Shown: one piece after another, positions 42,232 to 51,834 of the stretch | Layout of the letters: the number at the start of each line of letters is the position of its first letter | How positions within the stretch are numbered: the first letter of the stretch is position 1 | DNA from: Desulfobacula sp964636495 | Lineage (GTDB): Bacteria; Desulfobacterota; Desulfobacteria; Desulfobacterales; Desulfobacteraceae | DNA: 64,000 nt | Direction: 5' to 3' | Assembly: GCA_964636495.1 (NCBI GenBank) | Contig: CAZWSL010000007.1 | Coordinates: 1-64,000 of the forward strand | Notes under the pieces: generated by a model | Seen by the model: the letters and a program-made list of their open reading frames with translations, nothing else | Databases searched by the model: none | What the model was told of the DNA's origin: nothing | Position numbers and translations under genes: made by a program

Positions 42232-43542
42232 ATGAATCCAATAGCCAGAGAATTAAACAAGACGATTAATGGATCCAATCCCCATATCTTTGAAATGCTT
42301 TCCAGTATGGGCAAAGAGTTGTTTTTTCCAAAAGGTATTTTAAGTCAGAGTGCTGAAGCAAAGCAGAAAGCGGATAAAATCAATGCAACCATTGGTATTG
42401 CAAAAGAGGGTGATCATGTATTGAGCCTCTCTTCCATTACAAAATTCATTCAGGGTATAGAACCTGACGATTATCTTCCCTATGCACCTTCGTTCGGTAT
42501 CCCGGAATTAAGGAAAAAGTGGAGAGAGAGTATTTATTTGAAAAATTCCTCCCTTGGTGACGTGGAGATAAGCCTTCCTGTTGTAACTTCCGGAATTACC
42601 CATGGTGTAAGTCTTTTATCTGATATGTGGATTGACGCCGGTGACGTAGTGATTTTACCTGACATGATGTGGGGTAATTACAATATGACCTTCTGTGTAA
42701 GAAATATAGCCAGGATAGTTAACTACAAGGCCTATGATGAAAATCTTACCATGTTTAACCTTGAATCTTTTGAACAGGTTGTCAAGGAAGAAGCCCAAAA
42801 AAATGATAAGATAGTTGTTGTGTTGAATTTCCCTCACAATCCTACTGGATACTCTTTAAGTGTCCTGGAAGCAGAAAAAATCGCTGATATTCTCACAGAT
42901 ATTGCTCAGAAGGGAACAAATGTTGTTGCAGCATGCGATGATGCATATTTTGGTCTCTTTTTTGAAGAGCAGACCAGTAAAGAGTCTCTATTTGCAAAAC
43001 TGGCAGGAGCAGATGAAAGAGTGATTGCCATAAAACTTGATGGAGCAACCAAAGAAGATTATGTGTGGGGTTTTAGAACAGGTTTCATAACATACGGGGT
43101 TAAAGGAAGTGATGCTGACACCCTGCAGGCTCTTGAAAAAAAGAGTGCCGGATGTATCAGGGGAAATATCTCAAATGCCTCCCATTTGAGCCAGACCATT
43201 CTCTTGAAATCCATGGCAGATGAACATTATGAAAAATATAAAAAAGAGAAATTCGATCTTTTAAAAGAGAGAGCATTGAAGATGAAAGAGGTCTTGAAAG
43301 ATCCGAAATTCAAAGCATATTTTGATGTTTATCCATTTAATTCAGGATATTTCATGTGCATCCGCCTGAAAGATGTCAATGCTGAAGATTTAAGAGTTCA
43401 TCTTCTTGAGAATTATGGAACCGGTTTGATATCCATTGGAGAACAGAACCTGAGAGTTGCTTTTTCCTGCCTTGAGAAAAATGATGTGGAAACACTGTTT
43501 GATATAATTGTAAGCGGTATTAATGATCTTAGAAAAAGTTGA
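42232..43542 (+). CDS. PLP-dependent aminotransferase, class I/II
   Basis: The 436-residue protein has the fold type I aminotransferase landmarks: VVTSGITHGVSLL for cofactor-ring contacts, VVLNFPHNPTGYSL with the conserved Asn, ACDDAYFGLFF with the Asp/Tyr pair, and the KEDYVWGFRTGF region near the PLP-binding Lys and phosphate-binding Arg. AAGGAG is 6 nt before the ATG. The amino acid substrate is not determined. The following ClC gene starts at the stop codon, so they may be co-transcribed. Confidence 0.88.
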   Translation: MNPIARELNKTINGSNPHIFEMLSSMGKELFFPKGILSQSAEAKQKADKINATIGIAKEGDHVLSLSSITKFIQGIEPDDYLPYAPSFGIPELRKKWRESIYLKNSSLGDVEISLPVVTSGITHGVSLLSDMWIDAGDVVILPDMMWGNYNMTFCVRNIARIVNYKAYDENLTMFNLESFEQVVKEEAQKNDKIVVVLNFPHNPTGYSLSVLEAEKIADILTDIAQKGTNVVAACDDAYFGLFFEEQTSKESLFAKLAGADERVIAIKLDGATKEDYVWGFRTGFITYGVKGSDADTLQALEKKSAGCIRGNISNASHLSQTILLKSMADEHYEKYKKEKFDLLKERALKMKEVLKDPKFKAYFDVYPFNSGYFMCIRLKDVNAEDLRVHLLENYGTGLISIGEQNLRVAFSCLEKNDVETLFDIIVSGINDLRKS

Positions 43543-43547
43543 TTAAA

Positions 43548-45329
43548 ATGAGTTTTAGAGAGCGTGTCAGATCAAAGGACCTTGCTGTTGCAGGAAGGTG
43601 GCTGTTTTATTTTATATTAATCGGAGTGATAGCAGGGTGCGGCGCCATTGTGTTCCACTACCTCTGTGGTCTTGGCATGCACTATTTCCTTGATTTAATG
43701 GCTGGATACAGACCAGGCTCTCCTGCAGGTGAACACCTCCTTCTGCCCCATACTGACACCCCTTTCAATAGATGGATACTCCTGATACTGCCTGCTGCAG
43801 GTGGGGTTGTGAGCGGGTGGCTGGTGTATACTTTTGCTCCTGAAGCAGAAGGGCATGGAACAGATGCTGCCATTGATGCATATCACCATAAAGACGGGTT
43901 GATACGCGGCAGGATTCCATTTATAAAAACCATTGCTTCAACCATAACATTGACAACAGGAGGATCGGGCGGAAGAGAAGGCCCCATAGCTCAGATCGGA
44001 GCCGGGTTTGGATCTTTTCTTGCTACAAAATTCAACCTTTCTGAAAGGGAAAGAAGAATAATGATGGCAGCAGGGATCGGAGCCGGGGTCGGATCAATAT
44101 TCCGTGCACCCCTTGCCGGAGCTCTTTTTGCTGCAGAGGTTCTATACCGTGATCCTGATTTTGAATCTGAAGTCATTATTCCTGCAGGGATCTCTTCTGT
44201 TGTGGCCTATTGTATTTTCTGTCTGGTATTTGGCTGGGGATCCCTTTTTGACTCACCAGGTTTTAAATTCAGCAACCCGATGGAACTCGGTCCCTATGTG
44301 GTTCTTGCCGGCGTTCTTGTAGTGACTGCTATTTTATACATAAAGGTTTTTTATGGTGTAATCGATATATTTAAAAAGTTATCCATTCCCAATCACATAA
44401 AACCTGCCATCGGCGGTCTTCTAACAGGTATTATCGGGTTTTTTCTTCCCTATACCCTTGCCTTTGGATATGGAATTACCCAGCAGGCCATTTTTAATCA
44501 GGTTGCTATTCCAACCTTGATAGCACTTGCCATTGGAAAAATATTTACCACTTCATTTTCAATTGGTTCCGGAGGCAGCGGTGGTGTATTCGGCCCCTCC
44601 ATTGTTATTGGAGGGGCAATGGGAGGTGCTGTTGGAAAAATATTCCACATGTTTCTGCCATCCATAGTTACAACTCCCGGCTCCTTTGTTATAGTGGGTA
44701 TGGCAGGTTTCTTCGCTGCTGCATCCAATACCCCGATTTCAACCATTATTTTCATCAGTGAAATGACCAACTCCTATCATCTTTTACTGCCGAGTCTGCT
44801 GGTGTGCTCTCTCTGCTATCTGTTATGTAAAAAGTGGACTATTTTTGAAAATCAGGTAAAATCAAGGATTGATTCACCGGCCCATGCCGGAGAGTTTATG
44901 ATGGACATCCTCCAGACAATGAAGGTGGATGATTTAAAACATCTGGTAAAGGATGTCCAGTGTGTGAACGAAGATATGTCTTTCAGCAAGTTTAAAACAA
45001 TATTTCCAAGTACCAAACAGCATTATTTCCCTGTTATCGGTAATAAAGGCAAACTGTCAGGTATATTTTCCTCCACTGACATCAGAGAAGTTATATTTAC
45101 GCCGCATTTAGAGCAGCTTGTTGTAATGAAGGATATCATGATTTCAGATCTGATTTTCACTACCCCCCTTGAAGACCTCAATACGGTACTTCATAAACTG
45201 ACCCTGAAAAATATTGACAGCCTGCCTGTTATGGATGAAGATCGTCCCGGTGTTCTGATAGGCATGATCGACAGAAGGGACATCATTGCTTACTACAATG
45301 AATATGTCAATAATATAAAAGAGAGCTGA
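43548..45329 (+). CDS. ClC-type chloride channel/antiporter with CBS domains
   Basis: The roughly 593-residue protein has the ClC membrane core, with about 10 hydrophobic segments in the first 430 residues. GGSGGREGPIAQIG carries the gating Glu in GREGP, typical of H+/Cl- exchangers. GSIFRAPLAGALFAAE, GSGGSGGVFGPSIVIGG and AASNTPISTIIF follow. Two CBS domains (about residues 455-590) likely sense nucleotides. ATG 43548 is preferred; TTG 43539 would overlap the previous stop. The anion carried cannot be told from sequence alone. Confidence 0.93.
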   Translation: MSFRERVRSKDLAVAGRWLFYFILIGVIAGCGAIVFHYLCGLGMHYFLDLMAGYRPGSPAGEHLLLPHTDTPFNRWILLILPAAGGVVSGWLVYTFAPEAEGHGTDAAIDAYHHKDGLIRGRIPFIKTIASTITLTTGGSGGREGPIAQIGAGFGSFLATKFNLSERERRIMMAAGIGAGVGSIFRAPLAGALFAAEVLYRDPDFESEVIIPAGISSVVAYCIFCLVFGWGSLFDSPGFKFSNPMELGPYVVLAGVLVVTAILYIKVFYGVIDIFKKLSIPNHIKPAIGGLLTGIIGFFLPYTLAFGYGITQQAIFNQVAIPTLIALAIGKIFTTSFSIGSGGSGGVFGPSIVIGGAMGGAVGKIFHMFLPSIVTTPGSFVIVGMAGFFAAASNTPISTIIFISEMTNSYHLLLPSLLVCSLCYLLCKKWTIFENQVKSRIDSPAHAGEFMMDILQTMKVDDLKHLVKDVQCVNEDMSFSKFKTIFPSTKQHYFPVIGNKGKLSGIFSSTDIREVIFTPHLEQLVVMKDIMISDLIFTTPLEDLNTVLHKLTLKNIDSLPVMDEDRPGVLIGMIDRRDIIAYYNEYVNNIKES

Positions 45330-45480
45330 CAGCTGGTGTTTCAGCCCCGGACCATAACCTCAATCCCTGTGTGCTGATGGAATAATTTCAAGATTTAACA
45401 CCTGATGTTTTTATTTCATGAACTGGCCTGGCTGTCAGAACGACCAAAAGGAAAACCCGGGTTGCTGTAAATGATAATTC

Positions 45481-46221
45481 TCAGTAGTTAACCCGCTGTA
45501 AAAACAGGCCATGGGGAGGGGCTGTAGCTCCGGCTCTGGTTCTGTTCTCTGCTTTGACTATTTGTATGAATTCATCAGGTGTGATTTTTTTCATTCCTGC
45601 AAGGACAACAGTTCCAATAAGATTTCTGACCATATTTTTTAAAAATCCTGTGGCACAGATTTTAAAGACAAGCCTGTTTTCATTCAGATTTTCAATTTTT
45701 GCAAAAAACACTTCCCGTATGGTTGTTGATCTGGGGCTTCCTCTGTTTTCAAATGATTTAAAATTGATAACACCTGTGACAGCCCGGCAGCAGTGATTCA
45801 TTTTATCTATATCAAGGGGATGTTTTATATGCCATTGATACTGCCTGTTTATTGCACATGGATCTTTCTGATTCAGAATAAAATAGTGATACTCTTTAGA
45901 GAGGGCACTGAACCTGGCATGGAATGAGTCATCAGCAACAGTGCAGCTTTTAATAACAATGGGAAGTTTTATAAGGGAGTTCACCCCCTTTTTAATTTTC
46001 AAGGGGTCAAGTGAGGTTTCAGCATGGAAATTGGCAACCTGTCCAAAGGCATGAACTCCTGCATCGGTTCTACCTGAAGCATGGAGTGCAATTTTCTGAT
46101 TCAGAATTTGGCTTAGAACCTGTTCAATGGATTCCTGTATTGTTTTTCTGTTCTTCTGTTTCTGCCAGCCAAAAAATTCACTGCCGTCATATTCAATAAC
46201 AATTTTAAAATTTTTACCCAT
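45481..46221 (-). CDS. truA: tRNA pseudouridine(38-40) synthase
   Basis: TruA makes pseudouridine at positions 38-40 of tRNA. The 246-residue protein has KIVIEYDGSEFFGWQKQ, the catalytic GRTDAGVHAFGQVA (D53), FHARFSA and FLKNMVRNLIGTV, all family markers. The length is normal. Its start overlaps the marR stop by 8 bp, so the two genes are co-transcribed with marR first. Confidence 0.96.
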   Translation of the reverse strand: MGKNFKIVIEYDGSEFFGWQKQKNRKTIQESIEQVLSQILNQKIALHASGRTDAGVHAFGQVANFHAETSLDPLKIKKGVNSLIKLPIVIKSCTVADDSFHARFSALSKEYHYFILNQKDPCAINRQYQWHIKHPLDIDKMNHCCRAVTGVINFKSFENRGSPRSTTIREVFFAKIENLNENRLVFKICATGFLKNMVRNLIGTVVLAGMKKITPDEFIQIVKAENRTRAGATAPPHGLFLQRVNY

Positions 46222-46660
46222 TGTTTTTCATAAATACTTCAAGTTCTCTGTTTGCTTTGAAAATTGAAAATGAGAGCAGGTTGGCTTGATCCTTTCCCAG
46301 AATCTGAGTATATTTTAAATATAAGTTTTTATAGGCGTCAGCAATGGGCTTTTTATACTCCTGGCCTTTTTTTCCAGGAGATATTGATGCAGTCTTCCCT
46401 TTAGATTTTCGTATGACAAGATCTTTTTTTTCAAGGGCATCAATAAATCTGGTTATTGTGGAAGGCGTCAGGTATAGATGTTGACTTAACATTTTCGGAC
46501 TGATTCCCGGAGAGTCATAAACCAGCAGAAGCAAAGATGCATGGTCAGGGGATATATTCAAATGTTTAAACTCTTTTTCAGCAAGTTTTAATAAATATCT
46601 GGATAATGCATTTGTATTAAAAAACAGGCAGCTTTCCAGGAAATTATCATCTGGTTTCAT
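46214..46660 (-). CDS. MarR-family transcriptional regulator
   Basis: The 148-residue protein has the MarR winged helix-turn-helix (ISPKMLSQHLYLTPSTITRF, then DALEKKDLVIRKSKGKTAS) in the middle and helices at both ends for dimerisation. GAGG lies 5 nt before the ATG at 46660; longer open frames upstream lack a ribosome site. A perfect palindrome lies 22 bp upstream and is a good operator candidate. The ligand and targets are unknown; co-transcription with truA is likely. Confidence 0.88.
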   Translation of the reverse strand: MKPDDNFLESCLFFNTNALSRYLLKLAEKEFKHLNISPDHASLLLLVYDSPGISPKMLSQHLYLTPSTITRFIDALEKKDLVIRKSKGKTASISPGKKGQEYKKPIADAYKNLYLKYTQILGKDQANLLSFSIFKANRELEVFMKNNG

Positions 46661-46682
46661 ATTTACCTCACAAAGGATATGT

Positions 46683-46694
46683 TTGTATATACAA
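46683..46694. promoter_or_regulatory. Perfect 12-bp palindrome upstream of marR, possible operator
   Basis: TTGTATATACAA (46683-46694) is a perfect palindrome of the size and AT-rich type bound by MarR dimers. It lies between marR and the divergent 46773 gene, so it could control both. Confidence 0.5.
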
Positions 46695-46772
46695 TTATTA
46701 TGTTTTGCCGGATATGTCAATAACAGGCTGATTTTTTTATTATCAATACAGGTTGCATATCATTGTAAAGAT

Positions 46773-47123
46773 ATGATAATAAAATTCTTCATGAGATTAT
46801 ATTTAATAGATGAACTGCGGCCTGATGATTATAAAAAGTTAAAAGCTTATCTTGATGAACATCTGGAGTCTTCACCTGTTGGTGGAATTTACTGGCTTAA
46901 ATTAGATAAAGAGATATTAACAGATATTCAAAACAGTCATAAAGATTGCCACCCCCATATTTTTGCTTTAATGCTTGAGGAAACCAGACTTTCAAGTGAA
47001 TTTCTTGTAAGAATAAAAACGAAAGTTCAGTGTGACTGCATGGCTTACGCAACACTGACTCAGCGCATCTGGCTCATGGAACAGGTTGATGCTGTTTTTG
47101 AAAAACTGGATATCCATATTTAG
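46773..47123 (+). CDS. Hypothetical protein upstream of RNase J
   Basis: The 116-residue protein contains MRLYLIDELRPDDYKKLKAY, then GGIYWLKLDKEILTDIQ, and ends in a region with several Cys and His residues (HKDCHPHIF, CDCMAY) that could bind metal. I do not recognise the family. The start could be 46773 or 46791. It is 9 bp before RNase J and divergent from marR, so it may be controlled by that regulator and share a transcript with RNase J and ftsK. Confidence 0.65.
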   Translation: MIIKFFMRLYLIDELRPDDYKKLKAYLDEHLESSPVGGIYWLKLDKEILTDIQNSHKDCHPHIFALMLEETRLSSEFLVRIKTKVQCDCMAYATLTQRIWLMEQVDAVFEKLDIHI

Positions 47124-47132
47124 GAAGTTTCA

Positions 47133-48782
47133 ATGCTAAAAATCATTCCTATGGGCGGTCTTGGAGAGATAGGCCTTAATATGATGGTTATTGAATATGA
47201 TGATGTCATATTCATTATTGATGCCGGACTCATGTTTCCAGAAGAGTATATGCTTGGGGTTGATATTGTTATTCCCGTAATGGATTATATTCTGGAAAAC
47301 CGTGAAAAGATACAGGGAATAATCATTACCCATGCCCATGAAGATCATATAGGTGCACTGCCATATCTGTTGAGACAGATCAGGCTTCCTGTATATGGTA
47401 CAAGCTTTACCCTTCAGATCATAAGAAACAAGCTGATTGAATATAAACTGAATAAATACATTGATCTGAATCTTGTTAATCCGGGTGAAACGATATTAAT
47501 TGAACCCTTTGCAATAGAGTTTATTCGTGTCAGCCACAGTACAGTTGACGGTGTCGGACTTGCCATAAAAACCCCTGAAGGAACGATTGTTCACACAGGG
47601 GATTTTAGAATCAGCCACAGTACTGACAGTCGGAAAGATACTGATATTTCAAGCTTTGCAAGATTCGGAGAGCAGGGGGTGCTTGCTTTATTGTCAGACT
47701 CCACCAATGTTGAGATTGAAGGGTATACAATTTCTGAACAGGAGGTGGCGGGAAATCTTGAAAAATTGGTTGATGCAGCCAGGGGAAGGGTCATTGTTGC
47801 TCTGTTTGCCTCCAATGTATTCAGGATACAGCAGGTGATTGAGATAGCAGTGAAAAATCGCCGCAAGGTCATTTTCAATGGTCGCAGTATGGAGCAGATC
47901 GTTGCCGTAGCCATGGCGCTCGGACATATACACTGCCCTGAAAATACAATAGTGGATATCAAACAGATAGAGAAATGCAGAGATGATGAAATTGTGATCA
48001 TCACCACAGGCAGTCAGGGTGAGCCCATGTCAGCTTTAGTCAGGATGGCATCCGGCATGCACAAGCAGATTAAGATAAAAAAGGGTGATCAGGTCATCCT
48101 TTCATCCAAGCATATTCCGGGAAATGAAAAAGCCATTGCCAATATTATTAACAAACTGTACCGGAGGGGTGCAGATGTTGTTTATTCAAAGATTGCAAAT
48201 ATACACACTTCAGGTCATGCACACCAGGAAGAGCTTAAACTGATGCTCAATCTGATAAAGCCAAAATATTTTATTCCTGTTCATGGTGAGTACCGTCATC
48301 TTGTGGTACATGCACGGCTTGCTGAAAAACAGGGCTTGAAAAAAGAGAATGTCATTGTTGCAGAAGATGGTAATGTTATTGTTTTTGACAGGCTTGGAGG
48401 AAGAATTGAAGGCCGTGTCCGGACCGGCAGGATTTTTGTTGACGGTAAAGGTATCGGAGACGTTGGAAGAAGTGTTTTAAAAGAGCGCAGGGAACTTTCT
48501 GAAGGAGGACTTGTAGTTGTCAACATGATTCTTGATGAAGAGACAGGAGTTGTACTCTATGGTCCTGAGCTTATTTCAAAAGGGTTTATTTTTGATTCTG
48601 CCACTGGACATCTCATTGAAGATGCCCAGTGCGTCATTCTTGAAATTGTAGAAGAGATGGATCCTGAAATTGAATTAAAAACAGAATTTCTTGAAAAGAA
48701 ACTCAAAAAAGCCCTTAAGCAGTATTTCTCTTTTGCAATAAGCCGTAGACCTCTGATAGTACCTGTGATAATTGAAGTATGA
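47133..48782 (+). CDS. rnj: Ribonuclease J
   Basis: RNase J degrades and matures RNA as an endo- and 5'-3' exonuclease. The 549-residue protein has the metallo-beta-lactamase motif THAHEDHIGALPY (H67, H69, D71, H72), the beta-CASP segments DSTNVE and TTGSQGEPMSAL, and HTSGHAHQEEL then PVHGEYRHL. The C-terminal RNase J domain is present. Its stop overlaps the ftsK start by 4 bp (ATGA). Confidence 0.95.
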   Translation: MLKIIPMGGLGEIGLNMMVIEYDDVIFIIDAGLMFPEEYMLGVDIVIPVMDYILENREKIQGIIITHAHEDHIGALPYLLRQIRLPVYGTSFTLQIIRNKLIEYKLNKYIDLNLVNPGETILIEPFAIEFIRVSHSTVDGVGLAIKTPEGTIVHTGDFRISHSTDSRKDTDISSFARFGEQGVLALLSDSTNVEIEGYTISEQEVAGNLEKLVDAARGRVIVALFASNVFRIQQVIEIAVKNRRKVIFNGRSMEQIVAVAMALGHIHCPENTIVDIKQIEKCRDDEIVIITTGSQGEPMSALVRMASGMHKQIKIKKGDQVILSSKHIPGNEKAIANIINKLYRRGADVVYSKIANIHTSGHAHQEELKLMLNLIKPKYFIPVHGEYRHLVVHARLAEKQGLKKENVIVAEDGNVIVFDRLGGRIEGRVRTGRIFVDGKGIGDVGRSVLKERRELSEGGLVVVNMILDEETGVVLYGPELISKGFIFDSATGHLIEDAQCVILEIVEEMDPEIELKTEFLEKKLKKALKQYFSFAISRRPLIVPVIIEV

Positions 48783-51217
48783 AAAAAGAACTGATCAGAA
48801 TACTGCTGTTTTTTTTAGTTATTGCCACCTGTGTAAGCCTTTTTACCTATAACGCTTCTGATCCTTCTGTCTCAAATAATTTTTTTACCATTCCTGATAA
48901 GATCCACAATGCATTTGGACTGTTCGGGGCCCATTTTGCAGGTTTTTTTATTTTTCTTTTCGGAATGGGCGCATTCTGGCTCCCTGTTGTTTTCTGTTTT
49001 ATCAGTATCTGGATAATCAGGGCCAGGCCATTGAAAATTTTATGGCTTATTCTGCTGGGTAGTTTTTTTCTGATGGTCTGTACCGGAGGTATGTTTTATA
49101 TTTTTAAAGACAATTATAATATTTTAGATACAACTGTCTCCTCAGGAGGTGTTATAGGCATTGTTATTGTCTCTCTGTTATTAAAATATGCCAATATAAC
49201 CGGATGTTGTATTATTCTCACTTTTTTTCTGATTGTGGGTTTTATATTTACGACTGGAATTTCCATTATTGACCTTGGTCTGTTTGTAAATAAGTTGGCC
49301 ATGGATGTTTTAAGAAACATTGTACAGGGTGCTGTGGAGTTTATCTCTTATCTGAAAGAGAAATGTAGAAAATTTCTGGAAAGAGTTAAAAAAAAAAGAG
49401 AGGAAAAAAGGGTAGAAAAGGAACAACTGGAAAACGAGAAACATCAGATTGATATGACGTCTTCCATTTATGAAGATGATGAAATCGTTCAAATCACTGC
49501 AGAAATTCCAGATAACAGAGTGTTATCAGAACATGTTGAACCGGTGGAACCTGAAAAGATGGGAGAAACAGAAGAGACGGGAGAAACAGAAGAGACAGGA
49601 GAGGCAGAAGAGACAGAAGAGGCAGAATATCAGCCGGAATCTCAAGAATCAGCCGGTCAAGAAGAATCATTTGAACCATCCATTGTAGAGATGGAAGTGG
49701 ATGATTCAGAGTTTACTCCAGATGTAGAAATGCGGGATATCAGAGAGTCTCTTGAGTTTGAGCTTCCCAAAGCCTCCTTTCTTGACAAGTCAGAAAAGGT
49801 TGACAAGGATATTGACTCTGCCCTTCTTAAAAGCAAAGCCAGGATTCTGGAAAATAAGCTCAACGATTTTAATGTTTCAGGAGAGGTAGTGGAGATCCTG
49901 CCCGGTCCTGTTATCACAACTTTTGAATACAGACCCGCCTCTGGAATAAAAATAAGCAAGATTTCAGGCCTGTCAGATGATCTCGCACTCGCCTTGAGCG
50001 CCATAAGCATAAGGATTGTAGCACCTATTCCAGGCAGGGATGTTGTTGGTATTGAAATTCCAAACGATGAGAGAGAGAATGTCAATTTAAGAGATATGGT
50101 TACGTCAAAAGCGTTTGCAATGTCAGAGTCTCTGCTGACCCTGGGCCTTGGAAAAGACATTCTTGGAAGACCTGTTATGACTAAAATGGATTCAATGCCG
50201 CACCTTCTGATTGCCGGTGCTACAGGAACAGGAAAAAGTGTTGGATTGAATGCAATGATAATAAGCCTGCTGTACAAATCCACTCCAGATGAGATCAAGA
50301 TGATCATGATTGATCCCAAACGCATTGAACTCTCGGTCTATAATGATATCCCCCACTTGATATCTCCTGTTGTTACTGACATGAAAAAAGCAACCAATGC
50401 GCTGTTCTGGGCAGTAAAAGAGATGGAGCGCAGGTATGAACTGCTTGAGAAGACAGGTCTTAGAAACATTGTTCAATATAATACCATGGTTGCTTCACAA
50501 ATTGATGAAAACCATAAAAATCCGGAAGAATCAGATGATGGATTAAATAGAGAAGATCTGGAAAAATTACCTTATATCGTCATTATTGTAGATGAACTGG
50601 CAGATCTTATGATGGTGGCATCAAAAGATGTGGAGTTTGCTTTGACAAGGCTGGCCCAGATGGCCAGAGCAGCAGGCATCCATATGATAATCGCAACCCA
50701 GAGACCTTCTGTAGATGTACTTACAGGAAGTATTAAAGCCAATTTCCCCACAAGAATTTCTTTTCAGGTCTCTTCTAAAGTTGATGCAAGAACTATTTTT
50801 GACGGAGGGGGATCTGAAAATCTTCTTGGAAACGGAGATATGCTGTTCTGTCCGCCGGGGACTGGAAAACTTCTCAGGATTCAGTGTGCATATATCTCTG
50901 AAAAGGAGATTGCAAAAGTCACAAAATTTTTAAAAGAACAGAAATCGCCTGATTATGTGGACAATATTACAACCGGAAGCGGTGATGATGAGGCTAAAGA
51001 GTTTGATGAATCAGACTATGATGAAAAATATGATGAGGCAGTCGCTCTGGTGACTAAAACCCGCCAGGCATCAATATCTTTTGTGCAGAGGCGTCTTCGT
51101 ATCGGGTATAACAGGGCTGCACGTCTTGTTGAAATGATGGAGCATGAGGGTATTGTAGGGCCCCAGATCGGCTCTAAACCGAGGGAGATTCTTGTCAGGA
51201 GTTATGATGAAGATTGA
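48779..51217 (+). CDS. ftsK: DNA translocase FtsK/SpoIIIE
   Basis: FtsK pumps chromosomal DNA through the division septum and couples segregation to division. The 812-residue protein has four N-terminal membrane helices (about residues 5-180), a charged Glu-rich linker (about 190-330), the motor domain with Walker A GATGTGKS (480-487) and Walker B IVIIVDELADLMM, and a C-terminal winged-helix gamma domain (SISFVQRRLRIGYNRAARLV) that reads KOPS sites. The linker holds a GETEET repeat. It overlaps the upstream and downstream genes. Confidence 0.95.
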   Translation: MKKELIRILLFFLVIATCVSLFTYNASDPSVSNNFFTIPDKIHNAFGLFGAHFAGFFIFLFGMGAFWLPVVFCFISIWIIRARPLKILWLILLGSFFLMVCTGGMFYIFKDNYNILDTTVSSGGVIGIVIVSLLLKYANITGCCIILTFFLIVGFIFTTGISIIDLGLFVNKLAMDVLRNIVQGAVEFISYLKEKCRKFLERVKKKREEKRVEKEQLENEKHQIDMTSSIYEDDEIVQITAEIPDNRVLSEHVEPVEPEKMGETEETGETEETGEAEETEEAEYQPESQESAGQEESFEPSIVEMEVDDSEFTPDVEMRDIRESLEFELPKASFLDKSEKVDKDIDSALLKSKARILENKLNDFNVSGEVVEILPGPVITTFEYRPASGIKISKISGLSDDLALALSAISIRIVAPIPGRDVVGIEIPNDERENVNLRDMVTSKAFAMSESLLTLGLGKDILGRPVMTKMDSMPHLLIAGATGTGKSVGLNAMIISLLYKSTPDEIKMIMIDPKRIELSVYNDIPHLISPVVTDMKKATNALFWAVKEMERRYELLEKTGLRNIVQYNTMVASQIDENHKNPEESDDGLNREDLEKLPYIVIIVDELADLMMVASKDVEFALTRLAQMARAAGIHMIIATQRPSVDVLTGSIKANFPTRISFQVSSKVDARTIFDGGGSENLLGNGDMLFCPPGTGKLLRIQCAYISEKEIAKVTKFLKEQKSPDYVDNITTGSGDDEAKEFDESDYDEKYDEAVALVTKTRQASISFVQRRLRIGYNRAARLVEMMEHEGIVGPQIGSKPREILVRSYDED
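49562..49627 (+). repeat. 18-bp tandem repeat in the ftsK linker
   Basis: The unit GGAGAAACAGAAGAGACR encodes GETEET. Two near-perfect copies (49562-49579, 49580-49597), a third encoding GEAEET (49598-49615) and a 12-bp partial copy follow each other. The repeat is in frame, so length variation would leave the motor domain intact. Confidence 0.8.
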
Positions 51218-51821
51218 TTTTGATATTCTGGCTGACATAAAAGGTTTTATTGATGACGATGAAGCATCTCAACTCTATAAAATTGCCCTTGAAGCATCTG
51301 CAGATGGTCCTCTTGCTGAAATTGGAAGCTACTGTGGAAAATCTGCATACATCATTGGATGTGCATGCAGACTGAATGACTCTATCCTCTTTTCCATTGA
51401 CCACCACAAAGGATCTGAAGAGCAGCAGCAGGGAGAGCAGTATTTTGATCCTGATCTGTTTGATCCACAATTATCAAGGGTCAATACACTTCCATTTTTC
51501 CAGCAGACCATAAACCGCACATATCTGGAAGATACTGTAGTGCCGATTGTTTCATCTTCACGGATTGCAGGTAAAATGTGGAAAACTCCGCTGTCAATGC
51601 TCTTTATAGATGGAGGGCATGCCTTTGAGTCAGTATATGAAGATTTTTTGACATGGGCGTGCCATATTCAGCCCGGAGGGTATCTTGTCATGCATGATAT
51701 TTTTCTGGATCCTGAAAAAGGGGGGCAGGCTCCACGCCAGATTTATGATATAGCCGTTGCTTCAGGAGATTATACAGAGATGGAGATGATAAATACGTTA
51801 GGCGTGCTCAAAAGAAAATAG
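51207..51821 (+). CDS. Class I SAM-dependent methyltransferase (Methyltransf_24 type)
   Basis: The 204-residue protein has the SAM motif LAEIGSYCGKSAYIIGCAC (about 36-54), IDHHKG at the end of the second strand, LFIDGGHAFESV and YLVMHDIFLD. This order matches the small-molecule or sugar methyltransferases of the Methyltransf_24/cephalosporin-hydroxylase-like group. The start at 51207 has AGGAG 5 nt upstream and overlaps the ftsK end by 11 bp. The substrate is unknown. Confidence 0.8.
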   Translation: MKIDFDILADIKGFIDDDEASQLYKIALEASADGPLAEIGSYCGKSAYIIGCACRLNDSILFSIDHHKGSEEQQQGEQYFDPDLFDPQLSRVNTLPFFQQTINRTYLEDTVVPIVSSSRIAGKMWKTPLSMLFIDGGHAFESVYEDFLTWACHIQPGGYLVMHDIFLDPEKGGQAPRQIYDIAVASGDYTEMEMINTLGVLKRK

Positions 51822-51834
51822 AGGATGGTTATAC

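Noticed and set aside
49657..50325. 222-codon minus-strand ORF inside ftsK
   Set aside because: Complement of the FtsK motor region; no independent coding evidence.
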